This document shows, one piece after another, positions 36,486 to 46,084 of a stretch of 64,000 nucleotides of DNA. Location: assembly GCA_947448625.1 (NCBI GenBank), contig CANFOT010000005.1, forward strand, positions 42,568-106,567, given 5' to 3'. The notes under the pieces were generated by a model that was not told the origin of the DNA, did not search any database, and saw nothing but the letters and a program-made list of their open reading frames with translations. Position 1 is the first letter of the stretch; each line of letters begins with the position of its first letter. The stretch comes from Burkholderiaceae bacterium. GTDB lineage: Bacteria; Pseudomonadota; Gammaproteobacteria; Burkholderiales; Burkholderiaceae. The translations under genes were made by a program, and so were the position numbers.

Positions 36486-37306
36486 GCTACTTGAGCCTTA
36501 TTCTCGCCAAGCGGCTCTAGCAAGCTCAATTCTTCAGACGTAAATCCTGCTTGCTCACGCGCCTCGAGATTAAATGGCCCTCTCAAAGTTGGCGCACGAT
36601 ATTTCTCGGCCAACTCTCGATAAGTCGTAATTGGGGATAAGTTGTCATTGGTACATAAGAAATTAAACCAACGATTGCCAACAAGTACATGACCAATTTC
36701 ATCATGAAGAATGATTTCCAGAATCTCTACGGCGCGATCATCTTTGATTTGCTTGAAGCGATCCCGAATCTCCGGAACCGCATCAAGACCTCTTGCTTCC
36801 ATTGTCCTGGGAACTAAAGCCATTCGAGCTATTACTGAATCGGTTGTTCTCTCAACCATCTCCCACAAACTATTGTGAGCCGGGAAATCGCCGTAGCCAA
36901 ATCCAAAGAGCGCTAAATGGGCATTAATCAAACTGAAGTGGTAGGACTCTTCTTTGGCAACTCTGAGCCAGTCTTCGTAATAAGCCTTAGGCATGTTCGG
37001 AAAACGCCAAATCGCATCCAGCGCTAAATTCATGGCATTAAATTCGATATGCGCGAGGGAATGCCACAGAATAGCTCTACCCTCAACCGTATCCATTCTT
37101 CTTTTGGGAACAAACTTCGGCGCTACTAAGTCTGGCTTAGTAGGCCGCCCAGGAAGATGAAGGTGTTGGGTGCCAAGGTTGCCAGAAGGATCCAAGGCAA
37201 CGCGCCCAGCTTGATACTCATCGAATAAATGCGCTAGCTGGCTAACCTTGGATTGCAGATTGGTATTTGCCAGTATTGCGAGGGAAGTTTCTCGTAACTC
37301 AAGCAT
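36482..37306 (-). CDS. DUF455 ferritin-like domain protein
   Basis: A 274-residue protein of the DUF455 family, related to ferritin-like di-iron proteins such as MiaE. Putative metal-binding motifs are HSLAHIEFNAMNLA, AKEESYHFSLINAHL and LHDEIGHVLVGNRWF; also GYGDFPAHNSLWEM. I prefer the ATG at 37306; a GTG at 37345 would add 13 residues and overlap guaA, and neither has a strong binding site. It may hydroxylate or otherwise oxidise a substrate. It is translationally coupled to the radical SAM gene downstream, suggesting sequential modification of one substrate (inference). Confidence 0.83.
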   Translation of the reverse strand: MLELRETSLAILANTNLQSKVSQLAHLFDEYQAGRVALDPSGNLGTQHLHLPGRPTKPDLVAPKFVPKRRMDTVEGRAILWHSLAHIEFNAMNLALDAIWRFPNMPKAYYEDWLRVAKEESYHFSLINAHLALFGFGYGDFPAHNSLWEMVERTTDSVIARMALVPRTMEARGLDAVPEIRDRFKQIKDDRAVEILEIILHDEIGHVLVGNRWFNFLCTNDNLSPITTYRELAEKYRAPTLRGPFNLEAREQAGFTSEELSLLEPLGENKAQVA

Positions 37307-37335
37307 GGATATGGGCAAAGGCAGACTTAAGCTGC

Positions 37336-38943
37336 CTATTCCCACTCAATAGTTGCCGGTGGTTTTCCACTGATATCGTAGACCACACGATTAATGCCAC
37401 GTACTTCATTAATGATTCGATTGGATACTTTGCCGAGTAAGTCATGCGGCAAATGCGCCCAGTGTGCAGTCATAAAATCTTGTGTTTGCACGGCTCTTAG
37501 CGCTACAACATATTCATAGGTTCTGCCATCGCCCATGACGCCTACAGACTTCACCGGCAAGAACACGGCAAAGGCTTGGCTAGTGAGGTCATACCAAGAT
37601 TTCTGACTCACCTCATCAATCGTATTGCGTAGCTCTTCAATGAAGATAGCATCAGCGCGCTGCAAAAGACTTGCAAAATCAGATTTCACTTCGCCTAAGA
37701 TGCGCACACCAAGCCCAGGCCCTGGGAATGGATGGCGATATACCATCTCACGTGGCAGACCTAAAGCAACGCCTAGTTCACGTACCTCGTCTTTAAATAA
37801 TTCTCGTAATGGCTCAAGTAGCTTGAGGTGCATATCTTCAGGCAAGCCACCCACGTTGTGGTGACTCTTAATCGTATGTGCACCCTTCTTGCCTTTACCG
37901 GCAGACTCAATGACGTCTGGATAAATAGTGCCTTGAGCAAGCCACTTGGCATTTTGAATCTTGCCGGATTCAGCCTGGAAAATCTCAACGAATTCTTTTC
38001 CAATGATTTTCCTCTTAGCTTCTGGATCAGCAACGCCAGCAAGTTCAGACATGAATTTCTCTTTGGCATCCACTCGAATCACTTTGACGCCGAGGTTGCG
38101 GGCAAACATCTCCATCACCATGTCGCCTTCATTTAAACGAAGCAATCCATGATCAACGAATACGCAAGTGAGTTGCTCACCAATTGCACGATGAATTAAT
38201 GCCGCCGCCACACTAGAGTCAACGCCACCAGACAAACCGAGAATGACTTCCTCATCACCAACTTGCTTACGAATATGCTCAACAGCCTCGCTAATGTAGT
38301 CACCCATCACCCAGTCTGGTTTGCACTGACAGATCTCATGTACAAAGCGAGCTAAGATAGCCTCACCTTGTAATGTATGGGTTACCTCAGGATGGAACTG
38401 GAAGGCATAGAAACGACGCTCTTCATCGGCCATACCTGCAATTGGACAGGACTCAGTTGACGCCATCAGCTTGAAAGCTGGCGGTAAAGTGGTTACCGAG
38501 TCACCGTGACTCATCCATACCTTCAAAATGCCGTGACCTTCACTAGTAGAAAAGTCTTGTATACCTTTGAGCAAATTGGTGTGACCATGCGCACGCACTT
38601 CCGAATAACCAAACTCACGTGCTTTACCTAGCGATTCAGCAGATGCAACGGCGCCACCCAATTGGGTTGCCATGGTTTGCATGCCATAGCAGATGCCAAG
38701 AACAGGAACCCCTAATTCAAAAACGATTTGCGGCGCACGAGGGCTACCTTCTTCCGTTACAGAACTTGGACCGCCAGAAAGAATGATTCCTTTGCCACCC
38801 TGCTCTTGAATAAATTTGCGAATCAATTCTGGGTCGCAATCATAAGGATGGATTTCAGAATAAACGCGGGCATCACGCACGCGTCTGGCAATCAGTTGGG
38901 TGACTTGTGAACCAAAGTCGAGAATCAGTATTTTGTCGTGCAC
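37336..38943 (-). CDS. guaA: GMP synthase (glutamine-hydrolysing)
   Basis: A 535-residue enzyme that aminates XMP to GMP. The glutaminase domain has [10 protein letters not shown] with the catalytic Cys and [10 protein letters not shown] with the His. The ATP pyrophosphatase domain has [11 protein letters not shown], and the C-terminal dimerisation domain ends PPATIEWE. The ORF track starts at a TTG (38964). I choose the GTG at 38943, which gives the usual [14 protein letters not shown]-terminus and leaves 13 bases to the guaB stop. The pair makes GMP from IMP. Confidence 0.95.
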   Translation of the reverse strand: MHDKILILDFGSQVTQLIARRVRDARVYSEIHPYDCDPELIRKFIQEQGGKGIILSGGPSSVTEEGSPRAPQIVFELGVPVLGICYGMQTMATQLGGAVASAESLGKAREFGYSEVRAHGHTNLLKGIQDFSTSEGHGILKVWMSHGDSVTTLPPAFKLMASTESCPIAGMADEERRFYAFQFHPEVTHTLQGEAILARFVHEICQCKPDWVMGDYISEAVEHIRKQVGDEEVILGLSGGVDSSVAAALIHRAIGEQLTCVFVDHGLLRLNEGDMVMEMFARNLGVKVIRVDAKEKFMSELAGVADPEAKRKIIGKEFVEIFQAESGKIQNAKWLAQGTIYPDVIESAGKGKKGAHTIKSHHNVGGLPEDMHLKLLEPLRELFKDEVRELGVALGLPREMVYRHPFPGPGLGVRILGEVKSDFASLLQRADAIFIEELRNTIDEVSQKSWYDLTSQAFAVFLPVKSVGVMGDGRTYEYVVALRAVQTQDFMTAHWAHLPHDLLGKVSNRIINEVRGINRVVYDISGKPPATIEWE

Positions 38944-38956
38944 GAAAGAATCAGTC

Positions 38957-40432
<1,476 letters not shown>

Positions 40433-40449
40433 CTAGTCGCAAAAACCGA

Positions 40450-40785
40450 TTATAGCCTCCTAGCCTTTCTTTTAGCTGCGGCAGCCTGGAATTTGGCATC
40501 TTGGTTCTGGTTGGCCTTCTTGCGGCGGACGGCCTTAGGGTCTACCAAGAGCGCGGAATACAGCTCAAGACGATCACCCTCATAAATTGGGCTATCCCAG
40601 TCCTTGCGCTTGCCAAAGACGCCAAAACAGCCTTTCCTAGCCAAGATGGGATCATCAGAGCCTTTGGCGATTCCAGTCTGAATAAGAGCAAGACCCACCG
40701 TAGGAACTTCAGAGGGTGATAAATGTAGGCTAAAGCAGCTTAACTTGGGCTCGCCTAAGCGAGCATCGCATAGGAAAATCTCCAT
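40450..40785 (-). CDS. RnfH family protein (UPF0125)
   Basis: A 111-residue protein with a ubiquitin-like beta-grasp fold. Family landmarks are PTVGLALIQTGI, KGCFGVFGKRKDWDSPIYEGDRLELYSALLVDPKAVRRKKA. The C-terminus is strongly basic (AAAKRKARRL), longer than in the short RnfH proteins. The ATG at 40785 leaves four bases to the ratA-like stop; the ORF track start overlaps that gene. RnfH is commonly paired with a RatA-like gene. Function is not settled. Confidence 0.83.
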   Translation of the reverse strand: MEIFLCDARLGEPKLSCFSLHLSPSEVPTVGLALIQTGIAKGSDDPILARKGCFGVFGKRKDWDSPIYEGDRLELYSALLVDPKAVRRKKANQNQDAKFQAAAAKRKARRL

Positions 40786-40789
40786 GAAC

Positions 40790-41224
40790 TTACTGCCCAT
40801 AGAGATCTTCGGCGCGCTTAACAAAACAATCTACAAATGTGCCTGCTATGTGAGCAAAAACTGGGCCAATCACCTTATCTAAAATCGAACTCTTGAACTC
40901 CCAATGGAGCTTAAACTCCACCTTGCAAGCATCCTCCTTCAGGGGGATGAAGTTCCATTGACCTGAAAAATGCTTAAAAGGGCCATCTACAAAGACCATA
41001 TCAATGGTTTCGGGGCGATGGTTGATGTTTCGAGTGTGAAAGTACTGATTAATACCCTTAAAGTGGATTTTGATTTTGGCATCTAAGACAGCCTCAGTTT
41101 GCTCAAAAATTTCCACTCCCCCGCACCAGGGCAAGAAGTCTGGGTAGTGCGCAACGTCAGTTACCAGACCATACATGCGGTCGGCTGACTGGCCAATTAA
41201 AACGGTCTTGTAGACGTCTGCCAT
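40790..41224 (-). CDS. ratA: RatA-like START-domain protein (ubiquinone-binding / RatA toxin family)
   Basis: A 144-residue single START/polyketide cyclase domain protein. MADVYKTVLIGQSADRMYGLVTDVAHYPDFLPWCGG is the usual start, followed by FVDGPFKHFSGQWNFIPL and IAGTFVDCFVKRAEDLYG. Members bind coenzyme Q like yeast Coq10; the Escherichia coli homologue RatA was reported to block 70S ribosome assembly. The divergent smpB starts 26 bases away, a conserved neighbour. Confidence 0.87.
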   Translation of the reverse strand: MADVYKTVLIGQSADRMYGLVTDVAHYPDFLPWCGGVEIFEQTEAVLDAKIKIHFKGINQYFHTRNINHRPETIDMVFVDGPFKHFSGQWNFIPLKEDACKVEFKLHWEFKSSILDKVIGPVFAHIAGTFVDCFVKRAEDLYGQ

Positions 41225-41250
41225 AATCGATCTTGAGAAGCCAAATAAAT

Positions 41251-41703
41251 ATGAGTATCGTCGATAACAAAAAAGCCTTCTTCGATTATTTTATCGAGGA
41301 ACGGTTCGAGGCGGGGCTGGTTCTGGAGGGCTGGGAAGTAAAAGCCATCCGCGCCGGACGCGTCCACATTAAAGAAGCGTATGTCGTCATCCGTCGGGCG
41401 GAGCTATTCCTGATCGGCTGCCATATCACCCCGCTCCTATCGGCCTCTACCCACATCGTTCCAGATAGCACCCGCACCCGCAAACTTCTCCTCAATGCGA
41501 TTGAGATTAAAAAGCTCATCGGCAAGGTCGAGCAAAAGGGCTATACCCTGGTTCCATTAAATTTGCATTTCTCGAAAGGGAATGTGAAATGCGAGATTGG
41601 GCTAGCCCGCGGCAAAAAACAACACGACAAGCGTGCGGCAACCAAAGAACGGGAGTGGGAAGTTCAAAAAGGTCGCATCGCTAGAGGCGATTTAAATGCC
41701 TAA
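41251..41703 (+). CDS. smpB: SsrA-binding protein SmpB
   Basis: A 150-residue RNA-binding protein that delivers tmRNA to stalled ribosomes. The oligonucleotide-binding barrel has [27 protein letters not shown]; the C-terminal tail [14 protein letters not shown] is typical. The ATG at 41251 is preferred over the TTG at 41233 in the ORF track. No tmRNA gene was recognised in the window. Confidence 0.94.
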   Translation: MSIVDNKKAFFDYFIEERFEAGLVLEGWEVKAIRAGRVHIKEAYVVIRRAELFLIGCHITPLLSASTHIVPDSTRTRKLLLNAIEIKKLIGKVEQKGYTLVPLNLHFSKGNVKCEIGLARGKKQHDKRAATKEREWEVQKGRIARGDLNA

Positions 41704-41733
41704 TTAGGCAAAAGATTCAAAGCTAGGCATTAA

Positions 41734-41750
41734 TGCACTAATTTAGTGCA
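41734..41750. promoter_or_regulatory. NtrC-like binding site upstream of the Anbu operon
   Basis: TGCACTAATTTAGTGCA is a near-perfect palindrome (TGCACTAA, T, TTAGTGCA). It fits the NtrC half-site consensus TGCACY-N5-RGTGCA exactly, and contains GCAC-N7-GTGC. It lies 64 bases upstream of the ATP-grasp start codon and three bases from the candidate sigma-54 element. A rho-independent terminator for smpB is less likely because no U-tract follows. Confidence 0.45.
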
Positions 41751-41753
41751 GAT

Positions 41754-41768
41754 GGGCACCAAGCTGCT
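41754..41768 (+). promoter_or_regulatory. Candidate sigma-54 promoter (-24/-12) for the Anbu operon
   Basis: GGgcaccaagctGCt keeps the essential GG-N10-GC spacing of sigma-54 promoters. The -12 part (TGCT) fits TTGCW well; the -24 part (TGGGCA) is weaker against TGGCAC. The expected transcription start would be near 41779, giving a leader of about 35 bases. The NtrC-like site is unusually close for an enhancer. Confidence 0.3.
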
Positions 41769-41813
41769 CCACCCCTAGCATTTTCACCCCTTCAAAGGCA
41801 TTAGTTTGTAACT

Positions 41814-43226
41814 ATGAAATTGCCATTTGACGAAATGCTCGACGCCAGCGGAAAAGCGCGTCCCCATTACCAAGTCTTCCACAACTGGTTAAAGCAACAG
41901 AGCGACACCCTCATGGGTCTCAAGCGCGCTGAAGCTGACCTTATCTTCCGACGAGTCGGCATCACCTTTGCCGTTTATGGGGATGACCTAGGATCAGAAA
42001 GAACCATTCCTTTTGATCAAGTACCCCGCATCTTTACTGCCAAAGAGTGGGAGCAACTCGAGGCAGGCCTGCGTCAACGGGTTAAAGCACTCAATCGCTT
42101 TATCTACGATGTGTATCACGAAGAAGAAATTATTAAAGCAGGCATCATTCCTGCGGAGCAAATTTATAACAATGCGCAATATCGTCCAGAGATGCGTAAC
42201 GTCAACGTACCACGAGATATTTATGCTCAGATAGCTGGGATCGATATCGTGCGTGCTGGTGAAGGTGAGTTCTACGTTCTCGAAGATAACTTACGCGTTC
42301 CATCCGGCGTCTCTTATATGGTGGAAGACCGCAAGATGATGATGCGCCTCTTCCCGGACCTTTTCCAAAAATATCGCGTTGCCCCAGTGGAACACTACCC
42401 CGATTTTCTGCTGGAGTGCTTAAAGTCCGTTAAGCCGGATGATGTCAAAAAACCCAATGTTGTGGTGCTGACTCCAGGAATGTACAACTCTGCGTATTTT
42501 GAACACAGCTACCTAGCCCAGCAAATGGGTGTTGAGCTAGTTGAAGGTAAAGACTTATTTGTAAAGAACGAACAAGTCTTTATGCGCACTACTCAGGGGC
42601 CCGAACGCGTGGATGTCATTTATCGCCGCGTCGATGACGACTTCCTCGATCCCCTTGCTTTCCGGTCGGACTCGACCCTCGGTGTTGCGGGATTACTCTC
42701 TGCACATCGCGCTGGAAATGTCACATTAGCCAATGCGATTGGCACTGGTATTGCTGATGACAAGTCAATCTACCCATATGTACCCGACATGATCGAGTTC
42801 TATTTGGGTGAGAAACCCATTCTCAATAATGTCCCCACCTTCCAATGCCGTAAGCCAGACGACCTTGCTTACACTTTAGCCAATTTAGACAAGTTGGTTG
42901 TGAAGCTAACGCATGGTGCTGGCGGCTATGGCATGCTCGTTGGGCCAGCATCAAGCAAAGCCGAGATAGAGGAATTTCGTGGACACCTGCTGGCTAATCC
43001 AGATAAATATATTGCTCAACCGACGCTAGCCCTCTCAACCTGTCCAACATTTGTTGAAGCTGGTGTAGCGCCTCGCCATATTGATTTACGTCCATTTGTT
43101 CTGTCTGGAAAAACAATCAAGATGGTCCCAGGCGGCCTTACCCGCGTTGCCCTCAAAGAAGGTTCTTTAGTGGTGAACTCCTCACAAGGTGGCGGCACTA
43201 AAGACACCTGGGTTCTAGAAGAGTGA
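41814..43226 (+). CDS. Circularly permuted ATP-grasp protein (Anbu operon)
   Basis: A 470-residue protein of the circularly permuted ATP-grasp family (DUF404/DUF407 type). Conserved blocks are GITFAVYGDDLGSERTIPFD, QIYNNAQYRPEMRN, FYVLEDNLRVPSGVSYM, VVLTPGMYNSAYFEHSYLA, VDVIYRRVDDDFLDP, KLTHGAGGYGMLVGP and RHIDLRPFVL. ATP-grasp enzymes join a carboxylate to an amine or thiol; members of this group were predicted to make short peptides or tag proteins. It is the first gene of a four-gene operon with alpha-E, transglutaminase-like and Anbu genes. The NtrC/sigma-54-like elements lie just upstream. Confidence 0.9.
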   Translation: MKLPFDEMLDASGKARPHYQVFHNWLKQQSDTLMGLKRAEADLIFRRVGITFAVYGDDLGSERTIPFDQVPRIFTAKEWEQLEAGLRQRVKALNRFIYDVYHEEEIIKAGIIPAEQIYNNAQYRPEMRNVNVPRDIYAQIAGIDIVRAGEGEFYVLEDNLRVPSGVSYMVEDRKMMMRLFPDLFQKYRVAPVEHYPDFLLECLKSVKPDDVKKPNVVVLTPGMYNSAYFEHSYLAQQMGVELVEGKDLFVKNEQVFMRTTQGPERVDVIYRRVDDDFLDPLAFRSDSTLGVAGLLSAHRAGNVTLANAIGTGIADDKSIYPYVPDMIEFYLGEKPILNNVPTFQCRKPDDLAYTLANLDKLVVKLTHGAGGYGMLVGPASSKAEIEEFRGHLLANPDKYIAQPTLALSTCPTFVEAGVAPRHIDLRPFVLSGKTIKMVPGGLTRVALKEGSLVVNSSQGGGTKDTWVLEE

Positions 43227-43240
43227 AGGAATAAGTAAAT

Positions 43241-44248
43241 ATGTTGAGTCGCACCGCAGATTGCCTTTACTGGATGGCACGCTACACAGAGCGAGCAGAA
43301 AATACTGCCCGGATGTTGGATGTTAACCATCAAACCTCCCTACTTCCACAGCCTGCAGAGTTTCTCGAGCAAAGCTGGAAGAAGCTGCTTACGATCTCCA
43401 AGCTAGAAGAATCCTTTCTGCAGAAATACGATGTAGTCACTCGCGAAAATGTCTTGGACTTCATGATTTATGAGACCAGCAATCCATCCAGTATCGTGTC
43501 CTGTTTATTTGCCGCCAGAGAGAATGCGCGCGTCATTCGGGGCAAAATTACTTCCGAGGCATGGGAAACACAAAATACTACTTGGCTAGAATTACAACGC
43601 ATCTTGGAAGCCCGTCATCAAGCGGACCCCAGTAGATTGCTTGATTGGGTAAAGCATCGCTGCCATCTATTTAGAGGCGTGATGCATGGCACCATGCTCA
43701 AGAATGAAGCTTTTTATTTTATGAATGTAGGCACCCTTCTAGAGAGAGCCGATAACACCGCTCGTATTTTAGAGACTAAGTATGAAGGTCAATCCGCACT
43801 AGAGGTATTGCATTCCGACAAACAAGGTAATGAAGTTAGTGCTGAGCTTGTGGAGGTGATTGACGGGGCTGATGGCGACTTTTTTGATTTCTATCACTGG
43901 GCCGCCCTACTCCGCTCAGTCTCTGCCTTTGAGATCTATCGTCAGATTTACTCTGATCAAGTAACGCCAAAACAAGTGGCGCAGCTCTTAATTTTTAACA
44001 AGCAGATGCCGCGCTCACTAGTTTGCTGCGTCAACGAACTCATTCCCCTGATTGCAGAAATGAAGAATCAGCAATCCAAAGAGATTGAACGTCTTCTTGG
44101 GAAGCTAAAGGCAAGCTTAGACTATTCCGATATTGATGAGGTGTTCTCACAAGGGCTAGAAGAATTTATTGAAGAGTTCTTGGAGCGCATCAATCATATT
44201 GCCGATGAATTCAGCAACGCTTACCTCATTCCATTAGCAGTAGCTTAA
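43241..44248 (+). CDS. Alpha-E domain protein (Anbu operon)
   Basis: A 335-residue all-helical protein of the alpha-E family (DUF403). The N-terminus MLSRTADCLYWMARYTERAENTARML is diagnostic. YETSNPSSIVSCLFAARENARVIR and FYFMNVGTLLERADNTARILE follow as an internal repeat-like second half. The family almost always neighbours the ATP-grasp partner, in some genomes fused to it, and its job is unknown. It starts 14 bases after the ATP-grasp stop. Confidence 0.9.
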   Translation: MLSRTADCLYWMARYTERAENTARMLDVNHQTSLLPQPAEFLEQSWKKLLTISKLEESFLQKYDVVTRENVLDFMIYETSNPSSIVSCLFAARENARVIRGKITSEAWETQNTTWLELQRILEARHQADPSRLLDWVKHRCHLFRGVMHGTMLKNEAFYFMNVGTLLERADNTARILETKYEGQSALEVLHSDKQGNEVSAELVEVIDGADGDFFDFYHWAALLRSVSAFEIYRQIYSDQVTPKQVAQLLIFNKQMPRSLVCCVNELIPLIAEMKNQQSKEIERLLGKLKASLDYSDIDEVFSQGLEEFIEEFLERINHIADEFSNAYLIPLAVA

Positions 44249-44256
44249 AGATCGCC

Positions 44257-45054
44257 ATGCACCTGAAAATTCGTCACCGTACAGAATACCGCTATGAAAC
44301 GCCGGTACACTACTCCATCCAAGAGTTACGTCTCACACCACCCGATGTAGCGGGTCAAACAATCGAAAAGTGGAAAGTTAGCACGCCAATTAAAGCAAGC
44401 ACGTCACTTGATGCCTTTGAAAACCTGTACAGCGTTTTTGTTCAAGAAACCTCCTATACCTCAATGATGATTGAAGCTGAAGGGGAAGTCCACACTCAAG
44501 ATGCCTATGAATTTATCGATGCACCTAAGGCTGTATCGCCATACCATCTATTGCAGCAAACCAATTTAACGGAACCCACAGCTGAAATGCTCGAAGTTTT
44601 CTCTAGCTCGCTCCCGAAAAAAAAATCTGTTGATGAAGTTATGGCATTAGCTGCAGCAGTACAAAGCACCATCCTATACTTCCCCGGACAAACTAACTTT
44701 GCCACAACTGCCGCCCAATCCTTTGCCATGAAATCCGGCGTTTGCCAAGACCATGCGCATATCATGCTTGGCTTGTGTCGCGCCTCTGGCATTCCAGCTC
44801 GCTATGTCAGCGGCTACTTCTTTGCTGAAGACTCCCCCAATCTTGCAAGTCACGCTTGGATTGATTTCTGCGCCGACGTTGATAAAAAACTCTGGCTAAG
44901 CATTGACATCACCAATGCCTGCTTTACTGATGCCCGCCATATTCGCCTTGCTATTGGAAGGGATTACTACTCAGCAGCCCCCGTTAAAGGCGTCCGCTCG
45001 GGTGGAGGCGGTGAAGAGTTAAGCGCTAATATCTCCATTACCCAACTGATCTGA
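44257..45054 (+). CDS. Transglutaminase-like cysteine peptidase family protein (Anbu operon)
   Basis: A 265-residue protein with an N-terminal beta domain (MHLKIRHRTEYRYETPVHYSIQELRLTPP) and a transglutaminase-like core. The catalytic triad is visible: Cys163 in SGVCQDHAHIMLGLCR, His199 in SHAWIDF and Asp217 in SIDITNA. Such enzymes cleave or form amide bonds; in this operon a peptidase or ligase acting on the ATP-grasp product is plausible. It lacks a signal peptide, so it acts in the cytoplasm. It starts eight bases after the alpha-E stop. Confidence 0.9.
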   Translation: MHLKIRHRTEYRYETPVHYSIQELRLTPPDVAGQTIEKWKVSTPIKASTSLDAFENLYSVFVQETSYTSMMIEAEGEVHTQDAYEFIDAPKAVSPYHLLQQTNLTEPTAEMLEVFSSSLPKKKSVDEVMALAAAVQSTILYFPGQTNFATTAAQSFAMKSGVCQDHAHIMLGLCRASGIPARYVSGYFFAEDSPNLASHAWIDFCADVDKKLWLSIDITNACFTDARHIRLAIGRDYYSAAPVKGVRSGGGGEELSANISITQLI

Positions 45055-45110
45055 ATCAACTCTTACTGAAGTCAAGTAAGGGATAATTCCAAGAAATAAT
45101 TAAAGGGAAT

Positions 45111-45119
45111 ATGGGATGA
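45111..45119 (+). other. Two-codon ORF (ATG GGA TGA) overlapping the Anbu start
   Basis: ATG GGA TGA ends in a TGA that overlaps the Anbu ATG as ATGA. The AAAGGG ribosome site is three bases from this ATG and about eight from the Anbu ATG, so the latter is favoured. It may be chance or a minimal coupling device. Confidence 0.25.
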
Positions 45120-45997
45120 CTTATTGCGTTGGGCTTTGCCTAAAAGATGGTTTAGTGTTTTTATCGGACACTCGCACTAATGCGGGTGTTGATCAAGTCG
45201 GCACCTTTAGGAAAATGTCTTTATTCCAGAAGGATAAGGATCGTTTCTTTACCCTGATGAGCGCAGGAAATTTAGCCATCACCCAAGCAGTAAAAGAAAT
45301 TTTGCTACAAGGTGAGCTTCTTGATGGCAAGAATCTATGGAATGCAGAAAGCACTCATGATGCAGCCGTTGTGATCGGCAATGCGATCAAGCGAGTTTAT
45401 GAAAGAGATCACAAGGCGCTAGAAAAGGCAGGTATTGACTTCAATTGCAACCTGATCTTTGGCGGGCAGATTAAGGGTGAGCGCCCAAGACTCTTTAATA
45501 TCTATTCTGCCGGTAATTTTATTGAGGCAACGCCTGAAACTTGTTACTTTCAGATTGGGGAGTCCAAATACGGCAAGCCAATCCTGGATAGAGTCATCAG
45601 CTTTGATACACCCCTCAATTTGGCCACTAAGTGCGCCCTGATTTCAATGGACTCAACTCTAAACAGCAATATTTCTGTTGGCCTACCACTCGATCTTCTG
45701 GTCTACGAAAAGAACTCCTTGCAAGCTAGCAAGCTCGTCACCATGGATGAATCAAACCCCTACTTCCAGATGATTCATCAACTTTGGGGTGAGAAATTAC
45801 GTTCCGCATTTAACTCCATTGCTGAGCCAAGCTGGTCGGGGGCTACACCATCCAAATCGATTGCCTCACCGGCCAAGAAAATGGGTGCGGTGCCCATTCA
45901 TCGCGCTAACAAGGCCCCAAAGAAGGCGGCCATACCTGCTAAAACTGTCGGCAAGCCAATCCCCAAGAAAAAAGTGGCTACTAAAGGTAAACGCTAA
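45116..45997 (+). CDS. Anbu-type proteasome-homologue peptidase with lysine-rich C-terminal tail
   Basis: A 293-residue Ntn-hydrolase of the Anbu (ancestral beta-subunit) family. After Met removal the nucleophile is Thr1 of TYCVGLCLKDG; Asp17 is in LSDTR and the catalytic Lys in TFRKM (residue 32). Core features include LMSAGNLAIT, FNCNLIFGGQI and IGESKYGKPILDR. Anbu forms helical or ring assemblies; its natural substrates are unknown. From about residue 238 a basic, low-complexity tail of about 55 residues (PAKKMGAVP, APKKAAIPAK, PIPKKKVATKGKR) extends beyond the usual Anbu core. It is 61 bases after the transglutaminase gene. Confidence 0.9.
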   Translation: MTYCVGLCLKDGLVFLSDTRTNAGVDQVGTFRKMSLFQKDKDRFFTLMSAGNLAITQAVKEILLQGELLDGKNLWNAESTHDAAVVIGNAIKRVYERDHKALEKAGIDFNCNLIFGGQIKGERPRLFNIYSAGNFIEATPETCYFQIGESKYGKPILDRVISFDTPLNLATKCALISMDSTLNSNISVGLPLDLLVYEKNSLQASKLVTMDESNPYFQMIHQLWGEKLRSAFNSIAEPSWSGATPSKSIASPAKKMGAVPIHRANKAPKKAAIPAKTVGKPIPKKKVATKGKR

Positions 45998-46018
45998 TTT
46001 AGATGATCACCCTAAAAC

Positions 46019-46051
46019 AAAAGGCCCAGACAATTTATCTGGGCCTTTTTT
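46019..46051. terminator. Bidirectional intrinsic terminator between Anbu and ppsA
   Basis: AAAAGGCCCAGA, loop CAATTTA, TCTGGGCCTTTT, then TT on the plus strand; on the minus strand the same stem is followed by TTTTGTTTT. A 12-base stem with U-tracts on both sides fits a terminator shared by the two convergent genes. Confidence 0.85.
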
Positions 46052-46084
46052 ACATCGGATTGACTTATTTTCAGTCAGAGCAAA

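Noticed and set aside
41734-41750. Rho-independent terminator for smpB
   Set aside because: The palindrome is not followed by a U-tract on the plus strand; the regulatory interpretation fits better, though not proven.
46018-46052. Small RNA at the Anbu-ppsA junction
   Set aside because: The hairpin is fully explained as a bidirectional terminator; no promoter-like element and only about 90 intergenic bases.
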